From Paulinella micropora (lineage: Eukaryota; Cercozoa; Imbricatea; Euglyphida), in NCBI GenBank assembly GCA_009731375.1, contig BJOX01000226.1:668585-732584 (forward strand): DNA of 64,000 nt. Direction: 5' to 3'. The notes under the pieces were generated by a model that was not told the origin of the DNA, did not search any database, and was given only the letters and a program-made list of their open reading frames with translations. The translations under genes were made by a program, and so were the position numbers. Positions 33,726 to 43,776 of the stretch are shown here, piece after piece. Within the stretch, counting starts at the first letter, position 1, and each line of letters begins with the position of its first letter.

Positions 33726-34230
33726 CTACAACAAATATCAGAACGGAAAAATCTACAAGCTTATCTGTAATAAGACTGGTGAGGTGTATATCGAAAGCAC
33801 GATTAAAACATTGCAGTATAGAGCTAAATCTCACACACATAATTTTAAGCGATACAAGGAAGGAAAAACAAATTACACTCATTCATATTCAATCATAGAA
33901 AGGAATGATTATAGGATTGAATTGATTGAAGCTTTCCCTTGCGATAGCCACCTTGAATTAGAACAGAGAGAAGGATACTGGATAAGACATACAAAGTGTA
34001 TAAACGATAATTTTAAAACTGGTATCACAGTCCCGTGTAATCAGAATAAAAAAGAATATAATAGACAGTACAAAGAAATTCATAAGGAGAGATTGAGAGC
34101 CCATAATCTAAAAAAAGTTGAACGCCCTTGCGGAAGAAAGATTGTTCATTCTCATAGAAAAAGACATAGACATTCTACATATCATTTAAAATGGGTTATA
34201 AAATGTCATAATGAATTAAATCACTTGTAG
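33721..34230 (+). CDS. GIY-YIG endonuclease-like protein, altered motif
   Basis: A 169-residue intact frame. The N-terminal GIY-YIG domain has GKIYKLICNKTGEVYIEST, with the second element YIE instead of YIG. The conserved Arg is in LQYRAKSHTHNF and the metal-binding Glu in LELEQREGYWI. The C-terminus is His/Arg/Lys-rich and probably binds DNA. Such nucleases travel as homing endonucleases and are common in PLVs and giant viruses. It is absent from the matching place in fragment C. The Gly-to-Glu change in the catalytic motif may impair activity. The start lies 9 bp after TATATAAA in the duplicated unit. Confidence 0.75.
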   Translation: MNYNKYQNGKIYKLICNKTGEVYIESTIKTLQYRAKSHTHNFKRYKEGKTNYTHSYSIIERNDYRIELIEAFPCDSHLELEQREGYWIRHTKCINDNFKTGITVPCNQNKKEYNRQYKEIHKERLRAHNLKKVERPCGRKIVHSHRKRHRHSTYHLKWVIKCHNELNHL

Positions 34231-34263
34231 GAAGAAAAAAAAAACAAATACTTTACAAAGCTC

Positions 34264-34549
34264 CTACAATTGAAGCTGTTTGACTATTTCTTTTTTTAGC
34301 TCGGGATAGTTGTCTAGAAATGGTTGCTTCGCCATCCATCTTAAGTATTGGGTATCAAATACGACCACATCGGCGACTGTCTTTCCCTTATATTTCCCCA
34401 TAGGTATCTTCCTTGTTCTTGAAGTTTCTTATTTTCTGATTTGTATTCATTAATGTGCCCATCAATTACTTGCTTAATTTCTTGTAAAGTAAATGTTCTG
34501 TCTTTGTTGCTGACAGATAGTTGTTCAAATTTTTACAAAGCTTTTGCAT
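34264..34549 (-). pseudogene. ExoX C-terminal/DUF3820-like small protein, element B
   Basis: A roughly 95-codon gene on the minus strand, missed by simple ORF calling because of frameshifts near 34,530 (A-run) and 34,410. From ATG 34,549 it reads MQKLCK, then FEQLSVSNKDRTFTLQEIKQ, then PMGKYKGKTVADVVVFDTQ, YLRWMAKQPF and a stop at 34,264. It matches 9,553-9,839 in fragment C in length, sequence and orientation relative to the capsid genes. Known relatives are the small domain of exonuclease X-like proteins; role here unknown. Confidence 0.65.
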
Positions 34550-34620
34550 CGGTGAGTGTAGAGTAGTGAGTATATAGTAGGGAGTATTTAAAAAAAATTA
34601 AATAATTAATAATATACAAA

Positions 34621-35273
34621 ATGTCCGAATGGATTAAGTTTGTTAAGGCTTACTCCGCTAAGCATAACATAAGCTACAAGGAGGCATTGAAAAAAGCTGG
34701 TAAGGCATACAGGAAACAAAAGGGAGGCAGTGCGGAGTTATCAGAGGATGTCTATTTGTCTTCGTCAGAACGAAAAGGGGCTGACGGATGGAAACCAGTC
34801 GCAAGCAAAGAGAAATCAACGGTGTCTAAGTGCGGATAAGCGAGACCTGCTAACCGACGTCGCATTAGTAAAGGGAGTATTAAAAAGAACTCCGAGATAT
34901 AAGAAGAGCAGAAGCTGGTTGACGAAGTCATAAAAAATATGGTAAGGATAATGTAGAGCTTACAGGTCATAGCCTTGGAGGAACGATAGCGAAAGATTTA
35001 AGCCGACAGACTGGGGTAAGGGCGACCACATACAATAAAGGCAGTAGCACAAAGGACCTCATTGAAGGAGTGATTGACCGAGTAGCAGTGAGGGTAAATC
35101 CGAAAGGGAAGAGGGCGAAGACCGCGAAGCTGGCGACGAACTACCGAACCGCGTTTGACACCGTTTCATTATTAGGGGCGACGGCGGTAAATACTAAGTT
35201 AGTGAAACCGACGAGAGGCGTTCATACGATTAGAAGCTTCAAAGGTAAAGGAGCCAAAAATTTTTATTTATAA
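34621..35273 (+). pseudogene. Lipase-like alpha/beta hydrolase, frameshifted
   Basis: The N-terminus MSEWIKFVKAYSAKHNISYK with KKAGKAYRKQKGG is a leader seen in PLV and giant-virus proteins. After frame changes near 34,830 and 34,930 the frame gives KYGKDNVELTGHSLGGTIAK, the GHSLGG nucleophile elbow of class 3 lipases, then RATTYNKGSS and a basic C-terminus ending NFYL. Length is about 217 codons. It may act in entry through host membranes, by analogy with other viral lipases; that is inference. It is the last plus-strand gene, before the convergent polymerase. Confidence 0.65.
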
Positions 35274-35292
35274 TTGAACTTCACCAAAAAAC

Positions 35293-35318
35293 CGGAGGTG
35301 CGGAGGCGGAGTCTCTGC
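35293..35318 (+). repeat. Short GC-rich interspersed motif (copy 3)
   Basis: GGAGGTGCGGAGGCGGAGTC between the convergent lipase and polymerase genes, preceded by CTTCACCAAAAAACC, which resembles the segment before copy 2. Confidence 0.7.
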
Positions 35319-35319
35319 T

Positions 35320-38300
35320 TCACCTTCTTATGCGGAAACCAAGCGGGATGCTGTCGTTATCGTTAATAAACTCGCGGCCTGCCCATTTGTTCTCATTAAC
35401 TTGTTTTTTAACATTCGTCATATGTAATATGCTGAAGTGCGGGACTTGTTGTTGTTTGCTGTTTCTATCGATGTGTGTTTTTTTCATTTGAAAGCCCTTT
35501 ACATTTTCGATGCTACCGCCTTTGTCCATCTTATCATATACATCATAGTTTAACTGTTGAGCATCTAAGCCTTTACCCCTAAAGTGGAAGTATCTTTTAA
35601 CGCCATTTTCAGCCGTTTCTATATGAACTCCCTTCGCTATGTGCTTGAGGTCGTTTTTGGTCATACCAGCGGTGAAAGCATCCTGGGTTGTAAATTCTAA
35701 CATATATAGTTTTGGCGCTATCCATATACCTTTTATAATCTTACAACCATCGCCTAAGTCATCGCTTATACCTCCAAGTTTCTTATTACCCATATTCTTG
35801 ATATATCTCGCACATCTCACGTGGATTTGTAAGCTATCTGTGTCGGTGTAGTAAAGGTCGTCTTCAATGGTTCCGTTTGGGTTGGCTTCCTTAATATACT
35901 TAAACATAATACGACGGCTGTATGATAGTATGAATGCCCCATAGTGTGAAGGTTTCGTTATGCTACTCTCTAATAAGATTGGATTACGAGGTAGACCTGA
36001 TATGTGCCATAAATCTTTTCCTTGTTGGTCCGTAAATTTAACGATGTCAGTTATTTGATTACAACTCCAGAATTTCCAGTATTCTTCGTTAGTCTGTATA
36101 TATGTTGTAATGGATGGTATTGGTCTCTGTATCATCTTACCGTATAGACTATTCATAAACAATTTTGCTAGAAGATATTGCGGGCTAGCTTTCTCCGCAT
36201 TTTCCTTCGCCTTAAACATATCATCTATGTATTTGGCGAAGACACATTCAGATTTTACAGTGTAGTATCCTTTATGAATGCTGACCGTATAACCTTCGGC
36301 TACCATATCTTCGATGTCTACACTCGTAAGCCATTGGTCCTTCATATCCTCTAATCTCCATTTAAGAGAGCTCATATGGTCCCGCTGTCCAATTCTGGAG
36401 TGTAGTATATTTTTTGGAGAAATGTAGTCAAGGTTGTAAATGCCGATTTGAAGGTTCCGCGGGTCAAACGGTCCGATTGTTTCTATTATATCACTAACCA
36501 TAAACTCATCCAACATTGCGATTGGGTATAGAGATACGACATCAGCATCTACTAGATAGTCGATTATTTCGTCAAATCTGTTTTTGTAGGTATCTTTCAT
36601 ACTGAGCTGAAATGAACCGCCTCTTTGACGGGTAAGTCCTTCCGCCGATAATCGCTTTTCTAAATTCTCTTTCCTGCTCGACAGTTGGAAGTCTTACTTC
36701 GTATTTACCGTCTACATATTTTTTCCATATGTTGAAAGCAAGACTTGAAGTTGAGATGTATGAAGTTAGATTGACCTTATGAGCTGTAAATATCGTCGTG
36801 TTTAACTTATCGTATAGTTCCTTTAAACCCATAACATCATTCCTTAGATAAGCCAGACAGTCCTGCCTCGTCTTCTCGTCCATATCCTCCCATCTCTTAG
36901 CTCTGTCGTGGTCGAAGTCTCCTTTGAGGATTTTGCACCCCATGCTTTCAAGATTTGCTTTCAGACTTCCTTGAGTGTGCTTACACATATCCCACATCTT
37001 AACATTTTCAAACTCTAAGCAGATGATAGAGCCGTTGTTAATTTTTGACGACTTAATCTTACTACCCCTTTTAATTAATTCCTGGTGTATGAAGTAGTGG
37101 TCAAAGTTCGCTCCGTTAAAACCATTGACATTTAGAACGGGCGGTTTATCTTTTTTGTCTTTCGGAACCCATCCTTCCTTTATAAGGTCGCCTCGTTTTA
37201 TTAGAAGGTCCACGAATTGGCTTATACAGTCTTTGCCTGCTATGTATTTAAAACCCTCAGAACCCTGAGTATATCCGACTATATAGCAGTCGTGAATATC
37301 GAAGCCTAAAGCTATTAGCATATTTCTAAATGTTTCCAAATCGTAATGAAGTACTTGGTCGTTGTTTATTTTTTCTTCTGTTTGTAGTTTAGTTATTAAG
37401 TGTCTTTTGCCATTCTTCTTCAATCTAATATCAGCAAACTTTTTCCTGTTAAGATTACAGGTATGTTTCTTCAGGTATAATTGTAAGCAGTCTTCGCACC
37501 GCTTCTTGAATTGCTTAACCAGTCCGTAATAGTGGTTATTTTGTAAAAAGATTAGTTTGTCTGGTTCTTCTCCTTCTTCATTTGTGCTGACTGTTTCCTT
37601 CATAACGTGGTCCGTTATTTCGTATGTTTTCCCTTCTTTCCCATATTTTTTCAATATTTGGACGGCTATTGAAAATGGTATGGGGGAGTTTGGCGGAAGG
37701 TTGAATTCGGCTCTGACAATATTACAGCGGTTCTTGTTCATCGGATGAATATTTAGAATATCCTTACACAAGAAGAATAAGCAGTTGTTGTTTTGCTTGG
37801 TGGAAATATCTTTCTACCTTCTTCGACTTTCTCCCTCTTTTCAGTTTTTCCTTCATAGCATCCTCCGCCGTTTTCTTGAACTATGGTTATTTCCACATAA
37901 CGTATGTTTCTTTCATATCCTCTCTCGCCAGCTTCAATATTGTTTATGTTGAACTCATTCAGAGCATCCATAAATACTGTATCGTATTGACGGAGTTGAA
38001 ATGAATTAAAACTTTTCTTTTTTAAATAGTGGTCGTATCGCTCATTAGCAGGAGCGGTGGAGTATGTTATAGATATATTGACATCCGCATTAGCCGTCAT
38101 CCCTTCCCTTCTAGCATATCTTATAGCGGGTATCAGTACCTTCTCTTCTAGAGCATCAGTGTCATAGAAACTTATGTCTAGGTCCCTGAATTTGAATGTA
38201 AGAGAGTTCAGCTGGTTATCCCTTCTAACTTCGTAATCGTTTGCTCTAAACTCTCTCCTCTTCTCTTCTCGGGTCTTAGCTTCCCGGAGATTCGCCCTCG

Positions 38301-38439
38301 TATTACTACGGATGTTAGATAAAAGGTCTCGGCGGTTTCTTTTATCTTTCGTTTCAACCCTTCTCAGCTTAGCCTTAGCTTGAAGAAGTTGAACATATTG
38401 CTTGTTTGGTCTAGGGGGTAGAGGTGGCTTGTATGACAT
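35320..38439 (-). pseudogene. Protein-primed family B DNA polymerase, two frameshifts
   Basis: About 1,040 codons in three frames: 37,753-38,439 (N-terminal, charged), 36,572-37,771 (exonuclease) and 35,320-36,600 (polymerase). Exo I is LHYDLETF, Exo II NGFNGANFDHYF, Exo III YLRNDVMGLKELY. Polymerase motif A is DADVVSLYP, motif B KLFMNSLYGKM and motif C YYTDTDSLQ. Frameshifts lie near 37,785, where the alternative frame reads KQNNNCLFFLCKDILNI, and near 36,590. All catalytic residues are present. This replicates the linear element from its ends. It is transcribed against the capsid genes. Confidence 0.9.
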
Positions 38440-38601
38440 TGTAATGTCTACCGAAGTATGAGGTATATTATGGAATAGATTTTTTGGTTTGGAATTAATC
38501 CCAATGATTTATATTATGGTTGTGCTTTTTGTTTAGATGATAATTATATTAATGAAAAAAATTTTATTGGAAAAAATAATTAATTGTAAGAGTAATTAGT
38601 T

Positions 38602-38856
38602 TTACCGTATTTCAACTTCTACGACACTTTCCATTTTTTGTTTCTTTTTCATAGCATATCGCTCCTTCCTTTTCGCCGATATGGCTTCTTTATTCCTTTC
38701 ATAATATGAAACACCAGCCTTTCTATACATTTCTGGGTTTTTTAAGACATATCTTCTTGAAGCCTCGTAATGAGCTTTTTTCTTTTCTTCGTCGGATGTA
38801 TATTTAGAAGGTCGCCCTAACTTTACAGAGCCGACTGGTCCTCTTTGTGATGGCAT
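38602..38856 (-). CDS. Small basic AT-hook-like protein
   Basis: 84 residues, intact frame, starting MPSQRGPVGSVKLGRPSKYT. It has a GRPSKY AT-hook-like core followed by a Lys/Arg-rich helix (YYERNKEAISAKRKERYAMK). Similar short basic proteins occur in large DNA viruses; a DNA-binding role is inferred. CCTTTTGAAAAAGCTTCACC (38,861-38,880) lies directly upstream of its ATG and also occurs upstream of the element A fibre gene, so it may be a shared promoter element. Confidence 0.6.
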   Translation of the reverse strand: MPSQRGPVGSVKLGRPSKYTSDEEKKKAHYEASRRYVLKNPEMYRKAGVSYYERNKEAISAKRKERYAMKKKQKMESVVEVEIR

Positions 38857-38860
38857 AGAA

Positions 38861-38880
38861 CCTTTTGAAAAAGCTTCACC
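38861..38880. promoter_or_regulatory. Upstream element shared with the element A fibre gene
   Basis: CCTTTTGAAAAAGCTTCACC immediately upstream of the 38,602-38,856 start; an identical string lies at 5,653-5,672 immediately upstream of the fibre start at 5,650. In both the transcribed strand is minus. Function as promoter is inferred. Confidence 0.5.
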
Positions 38881-38950
38881 GAAACTCTAAAACTCTATAT
38901 GTATATTGTTATATAATGTAATCATAATTATATCAATTAAAAATTAATTC

Positions 38951-39250
38951 CTATTGTTTCACTTGAAATGTTATCTCCATTCCGTAATTCTTACCTAAAC
39001 CACCACCATATACTTTATAATGAACTTTTCGTTTTTCTGGTAGTTTCTCATTTATTTCTTTTGCTAGTTCTTTTGCCACATAACCCAAATGTTTTCCATC
39101 ACTTGTTTCAACTTTAGTAGCATTTTTGTCGAATTGATTCGGTTCTTTCACTATATAAACATTCGTTCTTGGATTGCGAATTAGATGCATTAAATTATTT
39201 TGTCTCCCCTCAAATGTCACCCCGACAACTTTCGTTCCTATGAACACCAT
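38951..39250 (-). CDS. Stand-alone HIRAN domain protein
   Basis: A 99-residue intact frame. TKVVGVTFEGRQ, then VYIVKEPNQFDKNATKV, then GKHLGYVAKELAKEI matches the HIRAN domain, which in HLTF/Rad5 binds 3' single-stranded DNA ends at stalled forks. Here it is the entire protein. It is the last gene before the right terminal repeat and in the same direction as the polymerase, so a role in replication or end processing is plausible; that is inference. Confidence 0.78.
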   Translation of the reverse strand: MVFIGTKVVGVTFEGRQNNLMHLIRNPRTNVYIVKEPNQFDKNATKVETSDGKHLGYVAKELAKEINEKLPEKRKVHYKVYGGGLGKNYGMEITFQVKQ

Positions 39251-39381
39251 TTCTGTATAAGTGTTATTATATTTTTTTAATGATAATTAATTAAATGATA
39301 AATAATTAAATGATTAATATTTCCTTTCTTGATTTACCGCCTACAGCGGTAGCTGTATTTCCTTCGTCAATATGATTTCTG

Positions 39382-39487
39382 TTTGATTTCTTATGATGTT
39401 TAAAAATAGCGATTTGGGTATGTTAGGACACTTTTCATAGAGGGCATTTTCTTAAAAATGACCCTATGAAAAGTGTAATCATCTTCT
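39382..39487 (-). repeat. Right terminal inverted repeat of element B
   Basis: Reverse complement of 18,244-18,348 with a single-base indel. Just inside, it differs by a short insertion containing the near-palindrome CTACAGCGGTAGCTGTA (39,341-39,357). Confidence 0.93.
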
Positions 39488-39493
39488 TCATAC
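39488..39493. repeat. Target-site duplication (right), TCATAC
   Basis: Identical to 18,238-18,243. Confidence 0.9.
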
Positions 39494-39850
39494 TTAGTTT
39501 CTTTTCAGTCTCCCGTTGTACATATCCTGCTCCTCTTTTTCTCTCCTCAAAATTTCCTGTTTTTTCCTTCATTTCTGTCACCTTATCATATTTGGATTTT
39601 TATATCTCTCCCTTTGCTTAATACGATACGTACAAAGATCGGAGACTATAAAAGGAGACTAAATATGAATGGGGAACAGAAATGAAGGAAAGAAAGAAAA
39701 TACGAGGGGAGAAGTAGAGGATCAGGAACTGTACAAAGATACTAAAACCAGTATGGGGACATAAATGAAGGACAGAAGGAAAATATGAGGGGAGAAGTGG
39801 AGGAGCAGGATATGTACAAATCTAAGAGACTGTATCTATAAACAAGAAAA
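39494..39850. repeat. Host repeat cluster at the element B insertion site
   Basis: Direct units of about 85-100 bp starting GTACAAAGAT (39,630, 39,731) and an inverted copy at 39,515-39,590. The left flank of element B (18,190-18,243) belongs to the same repeat, so B sits inside a host repeat. No gene. Confidence 0.65.
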
Positions 39851-39892
39851 GGAAAAGAGCTAGTGAGAGCGTCGCGGTGTGTCCCAAAGTTT

Positions 39893-40222
39893 TCTCCTTC
39901 TTCTTCTTCTTCTTCTTCTTCTTCTTCTTCTTCTCCTCCTCCTCCTCCTCGTCCTCCTCTGCTCCTCCTGCTCCTCCTCCTCCTCCTCTTCTTCTTCTTC
40001 TGCTTCTTCTTCCTCCTCCTCCTCCTCCTCCTCTTCTTCTTCTTCTTCTCCTTCTTCTTCTTCTCCTTCTTCTTCTTCTTCTTCTTCTTCTTCTTCTTCT
40101 TTTTCTTCTTTTTCTTCTTCTTCTTCTTCTTCTTCTTCTTCTTCTTTTCTTCTTTTCTTCTTCTTTTCTTCTTCTTCTTCTTCTTCTTCTTCTTCTTCTT
40201 CTTCTTCTTCTTCTTCTTCTAC
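39893..40222. repeat. (CTT/CCT)n pyrimidine microsatellite
   Basis: About 330 bp of almost pure C/T trinucleotide repeats. No coding sequence. Confidence 0.95.
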
Positions 40223-40369
40223 TTCAATTGTACAGGAACAGACCCTCAATGGGAATCAATACTGGATTACATTTATTGCAATAAAGACCTAAAGTCAGAT
40301 CGGGGTGTTACGCGTTGCTTCCCGGTCGCGCTTGTGGTGCCATATCGTCAGCCTCTAACCCCTCCTAGT

Positions 40370-40420
40370 TTACTACTAACTCTAGTACTGCTACTGCTGC
40401 CACTGCTGCCGCTGCTGCTG

Positions 40421-40456
<36 letters not shown>

Positions 40457-40560
40457 TTACTATTACTATTACTATTACTATTACTATTACTATTACTACT
40501 ACTACTACTACTACCACTACTACTACTACTACCACTACTACTACTACTACTACTTCACTA
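40370..40560. repeat. (CTA/TTA)n microsatellite
   Basis: Trinucleotide arrays (CTG, CTA, TTA variants). No coding sequence. Confidence 0.9.
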
Positions 40561-40956
40561 CTATTTCGAGGAGAATGATCATGAGGAGGAAGAGGAGGAG
40601 AAGGAAGGAGAAGAAGGCAGTTTCTCCCATCCCACCCGTAGTATATTTTGTATCCACCGGTTTCTAGGCGCTCGATACTGCAACGAAACGACGACTTACA
40701 TCCCAGTAAACTCCTACGCCTACATCATGTTTGCAGTCCTCCCAGCTTACCCCTTTTCACTTCACCTTTTTTTCAAAAAGAACAACTCAAACATCCTTAG
40801 GTGCGTTTTTGTCTGGTCGTATTCTTTGCTTCTCTCAGCCTCTGCTCTGTGTTCGAGGAGGAAAAACCACTCGCCCAAAAGAAGTGCGCAGCATGCAGCG
40901 GGGAAATGGAGGTTTGCTTTGTTCCTATTTGTTCCTCTGCTTCATCTATTTATTTG

Positions 40957-41290
40957 TTTGTGTATGTACGCATCTTATGCATGTACATATTTGTATCTAG
41001 GAATGCATCTAATATGTATGTGTGTAATTTTTTTTTTGAAATATTACTCACATGTATATTTATGCATATGCGTACATGTCTACACACCAACGCATCAACC
41101 TGAGTTCAGGAATTTGAACGTCCATGTCAAACATGCTTACATTAGTGCATGTTTATGTATGCACACATGAAGGCTTTTGCATGCGTGCATGTGCATACAT
41201 TTCTATGCATGTATGAGTTATGTAGGCATGCATGTATTTCGTGTGTGCCTATGCTGTGTCTGCCAAGGAGGAGGAAGGGGGGGGTGTGTG
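40957..41290. repeat. Segment duplicated across an assembly gap (copy 1)
   Basis: About 330 bp nearly identical to 41,312-41,640, with a handful of substitutions (for example GAAGGCTTTTGC against GAACGCTTTTTC). Likely unmerged contig ends or haplotypes. Confidence 0.8.
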
Positions 41291-41301
41291 GGGGGGGGGG
41301 G

Positions 41302-41311
41302 NNNNNNNNNN
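41302..41311. other. Assembly gap (10 N)
   Basis: Ten N follow a G homopolymer; a placeholder gap of nominal size. Confidence 1.
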
Positions 41312-41640
41312 TTGTGTATGTACGCATCTTATGCATGTACATATTTGTATCTAGGAATGCATCTAATATGTATGTGTGTAATTTTTTTTTTGAAATATTA
41401 CTCACATGTATATTTATGCATATGCGTACATGTCTACACACCAACGCATCAACCTGAGTTCAGGAATTTGAACGTCCATGTCAAACATGCTTACATTAGT
41501 GCATGTTTATGTATGCACACATGAACGCTTTTTCATGCGTGCATGTGCATACATTTCTATGCATGTATGAGTTATGTAGGCATGCATGTATTTCGTGTGT
41601 GCCTATGGTGTGTCTGCCAAGGAGGAGGAAGGGGTGGGGG
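41312..41640. repeat. Segment duplicated across an assembly gap (copy 2)
   Basis: See 40,957-41,290. Confidence 0.8.
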
Positions 41641-41739
41641 GTTGAGGGGGAAAATGGGACTTAGGCTTCATTCGCGGTTTTTTTTCCTTGTAGCTGCTAC
41701 AGGGGAATAAGCTTGAAGATCTTTTGTCTTAGCCGTACA

Positions 41740-42638
41740 CACACGCCCCTTGTTGATATGTTCTTTGAGCATAGCAGCCAAGCACCAGATCCCCAACCCT
41801 CAGATATCCTATGCCATGTTGCATCGCATGTTCCAATGGATAATTACTCCACGAGCTTTGTTCTTCCGTAGAGGGGACAAGAAGCTTTTGGAGTTGATCT
41901 CTGGGTTATTTAAGGTGCCTAAGGTGCCTAAGTCGTGGAGGGTCCCTAGGGAGCCATCAGCAGCCGCTAGCGCTTTAGATGTGAACCCCGTCCAGTCCGA
42001 TAAGGTGCTCCAGGGGGAGGGTATACCTCGTCCAACTCGATAGTGTTTGACGGGTTTAGTGTGCCCGTGATCGCCAACCCCGAAAAAATGATTACCGGGA
42101 AACCGTTAATCGGGTTTGCTGACTCAGACTTAGCCGGGGATAGATTATTATCCCGTAAGTCTCGATCGGGATTCATCTTTTTCTTCAATGATGCCCCCGT
42201 CGCTTGGTTCTCTAAGTTACAGCCGGCGATAGCTCAATCTACTCTTGAAGCAGAGACCGTTTGAGCCAATGAAGCGGTGAGGGAGCTCTTAACCATCAGG
42301 CAAGCCTTGAGGGATATGGGTATCGCCCTCAATGAGCCTACCACCCTATACGAGGACAACGAAGGACCAATGTTGTTGTCGGAACGGGGGCTCGGAGAAT
42401 CACGCACCAAACACATTGATGTACGGTATAACTGTTGTATCATTTCCTTGCGAAACTCGTAAAAGACCGGGTAGCTATTTTAGTTCGCGTATCGTCCGAG
42501 GATAATGTCGCGGACATTTTCACCAAGATTAATTTCAAGCATGATCAGTTTAATCACTTAGCGGACAAAGTCTCGGTAAGGTTGGACGAACCCAGTTTAA
42601 AACGGTTGGGTATTGATTTCTCGCAACTTGCAAAATGA
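41740..42638 (+). pseudogene. Ty1/copia RT end and RNase H fragment (R3)
   Basis: The 3' end of a copia-type pol gene. RNase H motifs are IGFADSDLAGD, PVAWFSKLQPAIAQSTLEAE, LYEDNEGPMLL, SRTKHIDVRY and VADIFTK. Lesions are TGA at 42,262, directly after EAETV, and a frameshift near 42,430. The 5' part (41,750-42,040) looks like the region after the RT but is degenerate; everything upstream is missing. It is in opposite orientation to R2 and R1. Confidence 0.8.
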
Positions 42639-43560
42639 TCATGGAATTTACTTATATATTCGTATTTTATGAGCAATATTATCAGTATATCCGTATAAAT
42701 GTAGTTTCTCACATATATTATTTACAGGGACAGACGTTATAGGTATACCCTGGGAAGGCCGACCGCTCAAGTCCCCCTCCGGGGTTTTCCCTCGCCCCGA
42801 ACGCGGATAATAGTGCGGATCCGGAGGTTGATCGCGCCCTTGCCTGACACTTGCGCGGATCCGGGATGTGATCGCGCTCTTGCCGGAGACCTGCACATTT
42901 GTGATCGCGCTCTTGTCCGGGACCTGCGCACTTGCAATCTCTTTATGTACAATTTACGATTGTGACCATAATTGGTCTGTTGCAATTATTATTATTATGT
43001 TACATATAATCTTTTATAAGAGACCAAGTTGGAGGCCAGGGTGGTTGGTGTGATGGGCGTTTCATCACCTCTCGAAGGTTGACAGGCTTGGAATCCACCC
43101 CCTGTGCTGTACCAGACCGGTCGATAATTTATTATTTTTTGATACCCCTTACGGGAAGCGCCTGCGAATTTTCTTTTTCATATGTGACTATGCTCATATA
43201 TACGTGATTATATAGTAAATAGACAAATGCTTATATCTTTATTATATGAATTTATTTATGTATCTACTTGTAGTATATCAATAACTTCATATCATATTTA
43301 TATAACATGTGTCATTATTACATACTACCTTACTCGATAGTTATTATATGAGAGGTTAGTTGGGGATAGGACAATAATCTTCTTCTCGTCGGAGAGGCCT
43401 CTCTATACCGTGGGTCTGCTGCCCTGCGTATAATCTACTTGATATATGCTTGCCACGGTAGAGGGGCAGCCACATCTGACAATACTTTTTGGCAGGTCCG
43501 AAAGGATTAAATGGTATTTCACCACAATGTTAACCGGCAATCGATTTCCATAACGGTTGA
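42639..43560. other. Intergenic stretch between copia fragments; possible LTR remnants
   Basis: No frame with recognisable protein. A GC-rich tandem-like block (42,770-42,940) repeats GATCGCGCTCTTG-type sequence. Part of this probably derives from the R3 LTR; ends not found. Confidence 0.4.
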
Positions 43561-43593
43561 GGAATAGGATAGAATATTGTGCAATATTGTGTC

Positions 43594-43776
43594 CTACATT
43601 TGGTTCGGGTTGAGGGGTTGGTCGTCAGGTGTGTCCATTCGGTACAGTCTCGACTTAGTGAGTTGTCCTCTCGCGTCAATCTCCCCCTCTTCCACATGTA
43701 TGGGCTGTCGTAGTATGAATGCTTGTCCATTTTGGAGCAAGATAGCCTTATGTTGTTCTGTATCAAAGTGAGACAC
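43594..43776 (-). pseudogene. Copia pol fragment, GAG-pre-integrase region (R2)
   Basis: LLQNGQAFILRQPIHVEE and SRLYRMDTPDD match the R1 segment at 52,200-52,346 (LQNNQAFILKRP, NRLYRLDTADD). It lies downstream of the R2 MYND ORF in the correct order; the pol gene is cut off about 43,560. The stretch 43,800-44,400 between them is degenerate protease-side sequence. Confidence 0.65.

Larger units (their letters stand above)
18244..39487. mobile_element. Element B: complete Polinton/Maverick-type endogenous virus
   Basis: 21,244 bp bounded by roughly 105-bp inverted repeats and 6-bp direct duplications. It encodes protein-primed DNA polymerase B, rve integrase, major capsid protein, penton-type protein, packaging ATPase and adenain-like protease, the full Polinton core, plus fibre and accessory genes. 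Most larger genes have lesions, so it is probably not autonomous as assembled. Confidence 0.93.

Noticed and set aside
39860-41170. 435-codon and similar frames through CTT/CTA repeats
   Set aside because: Low-complexity microsatellite translation without any domain.
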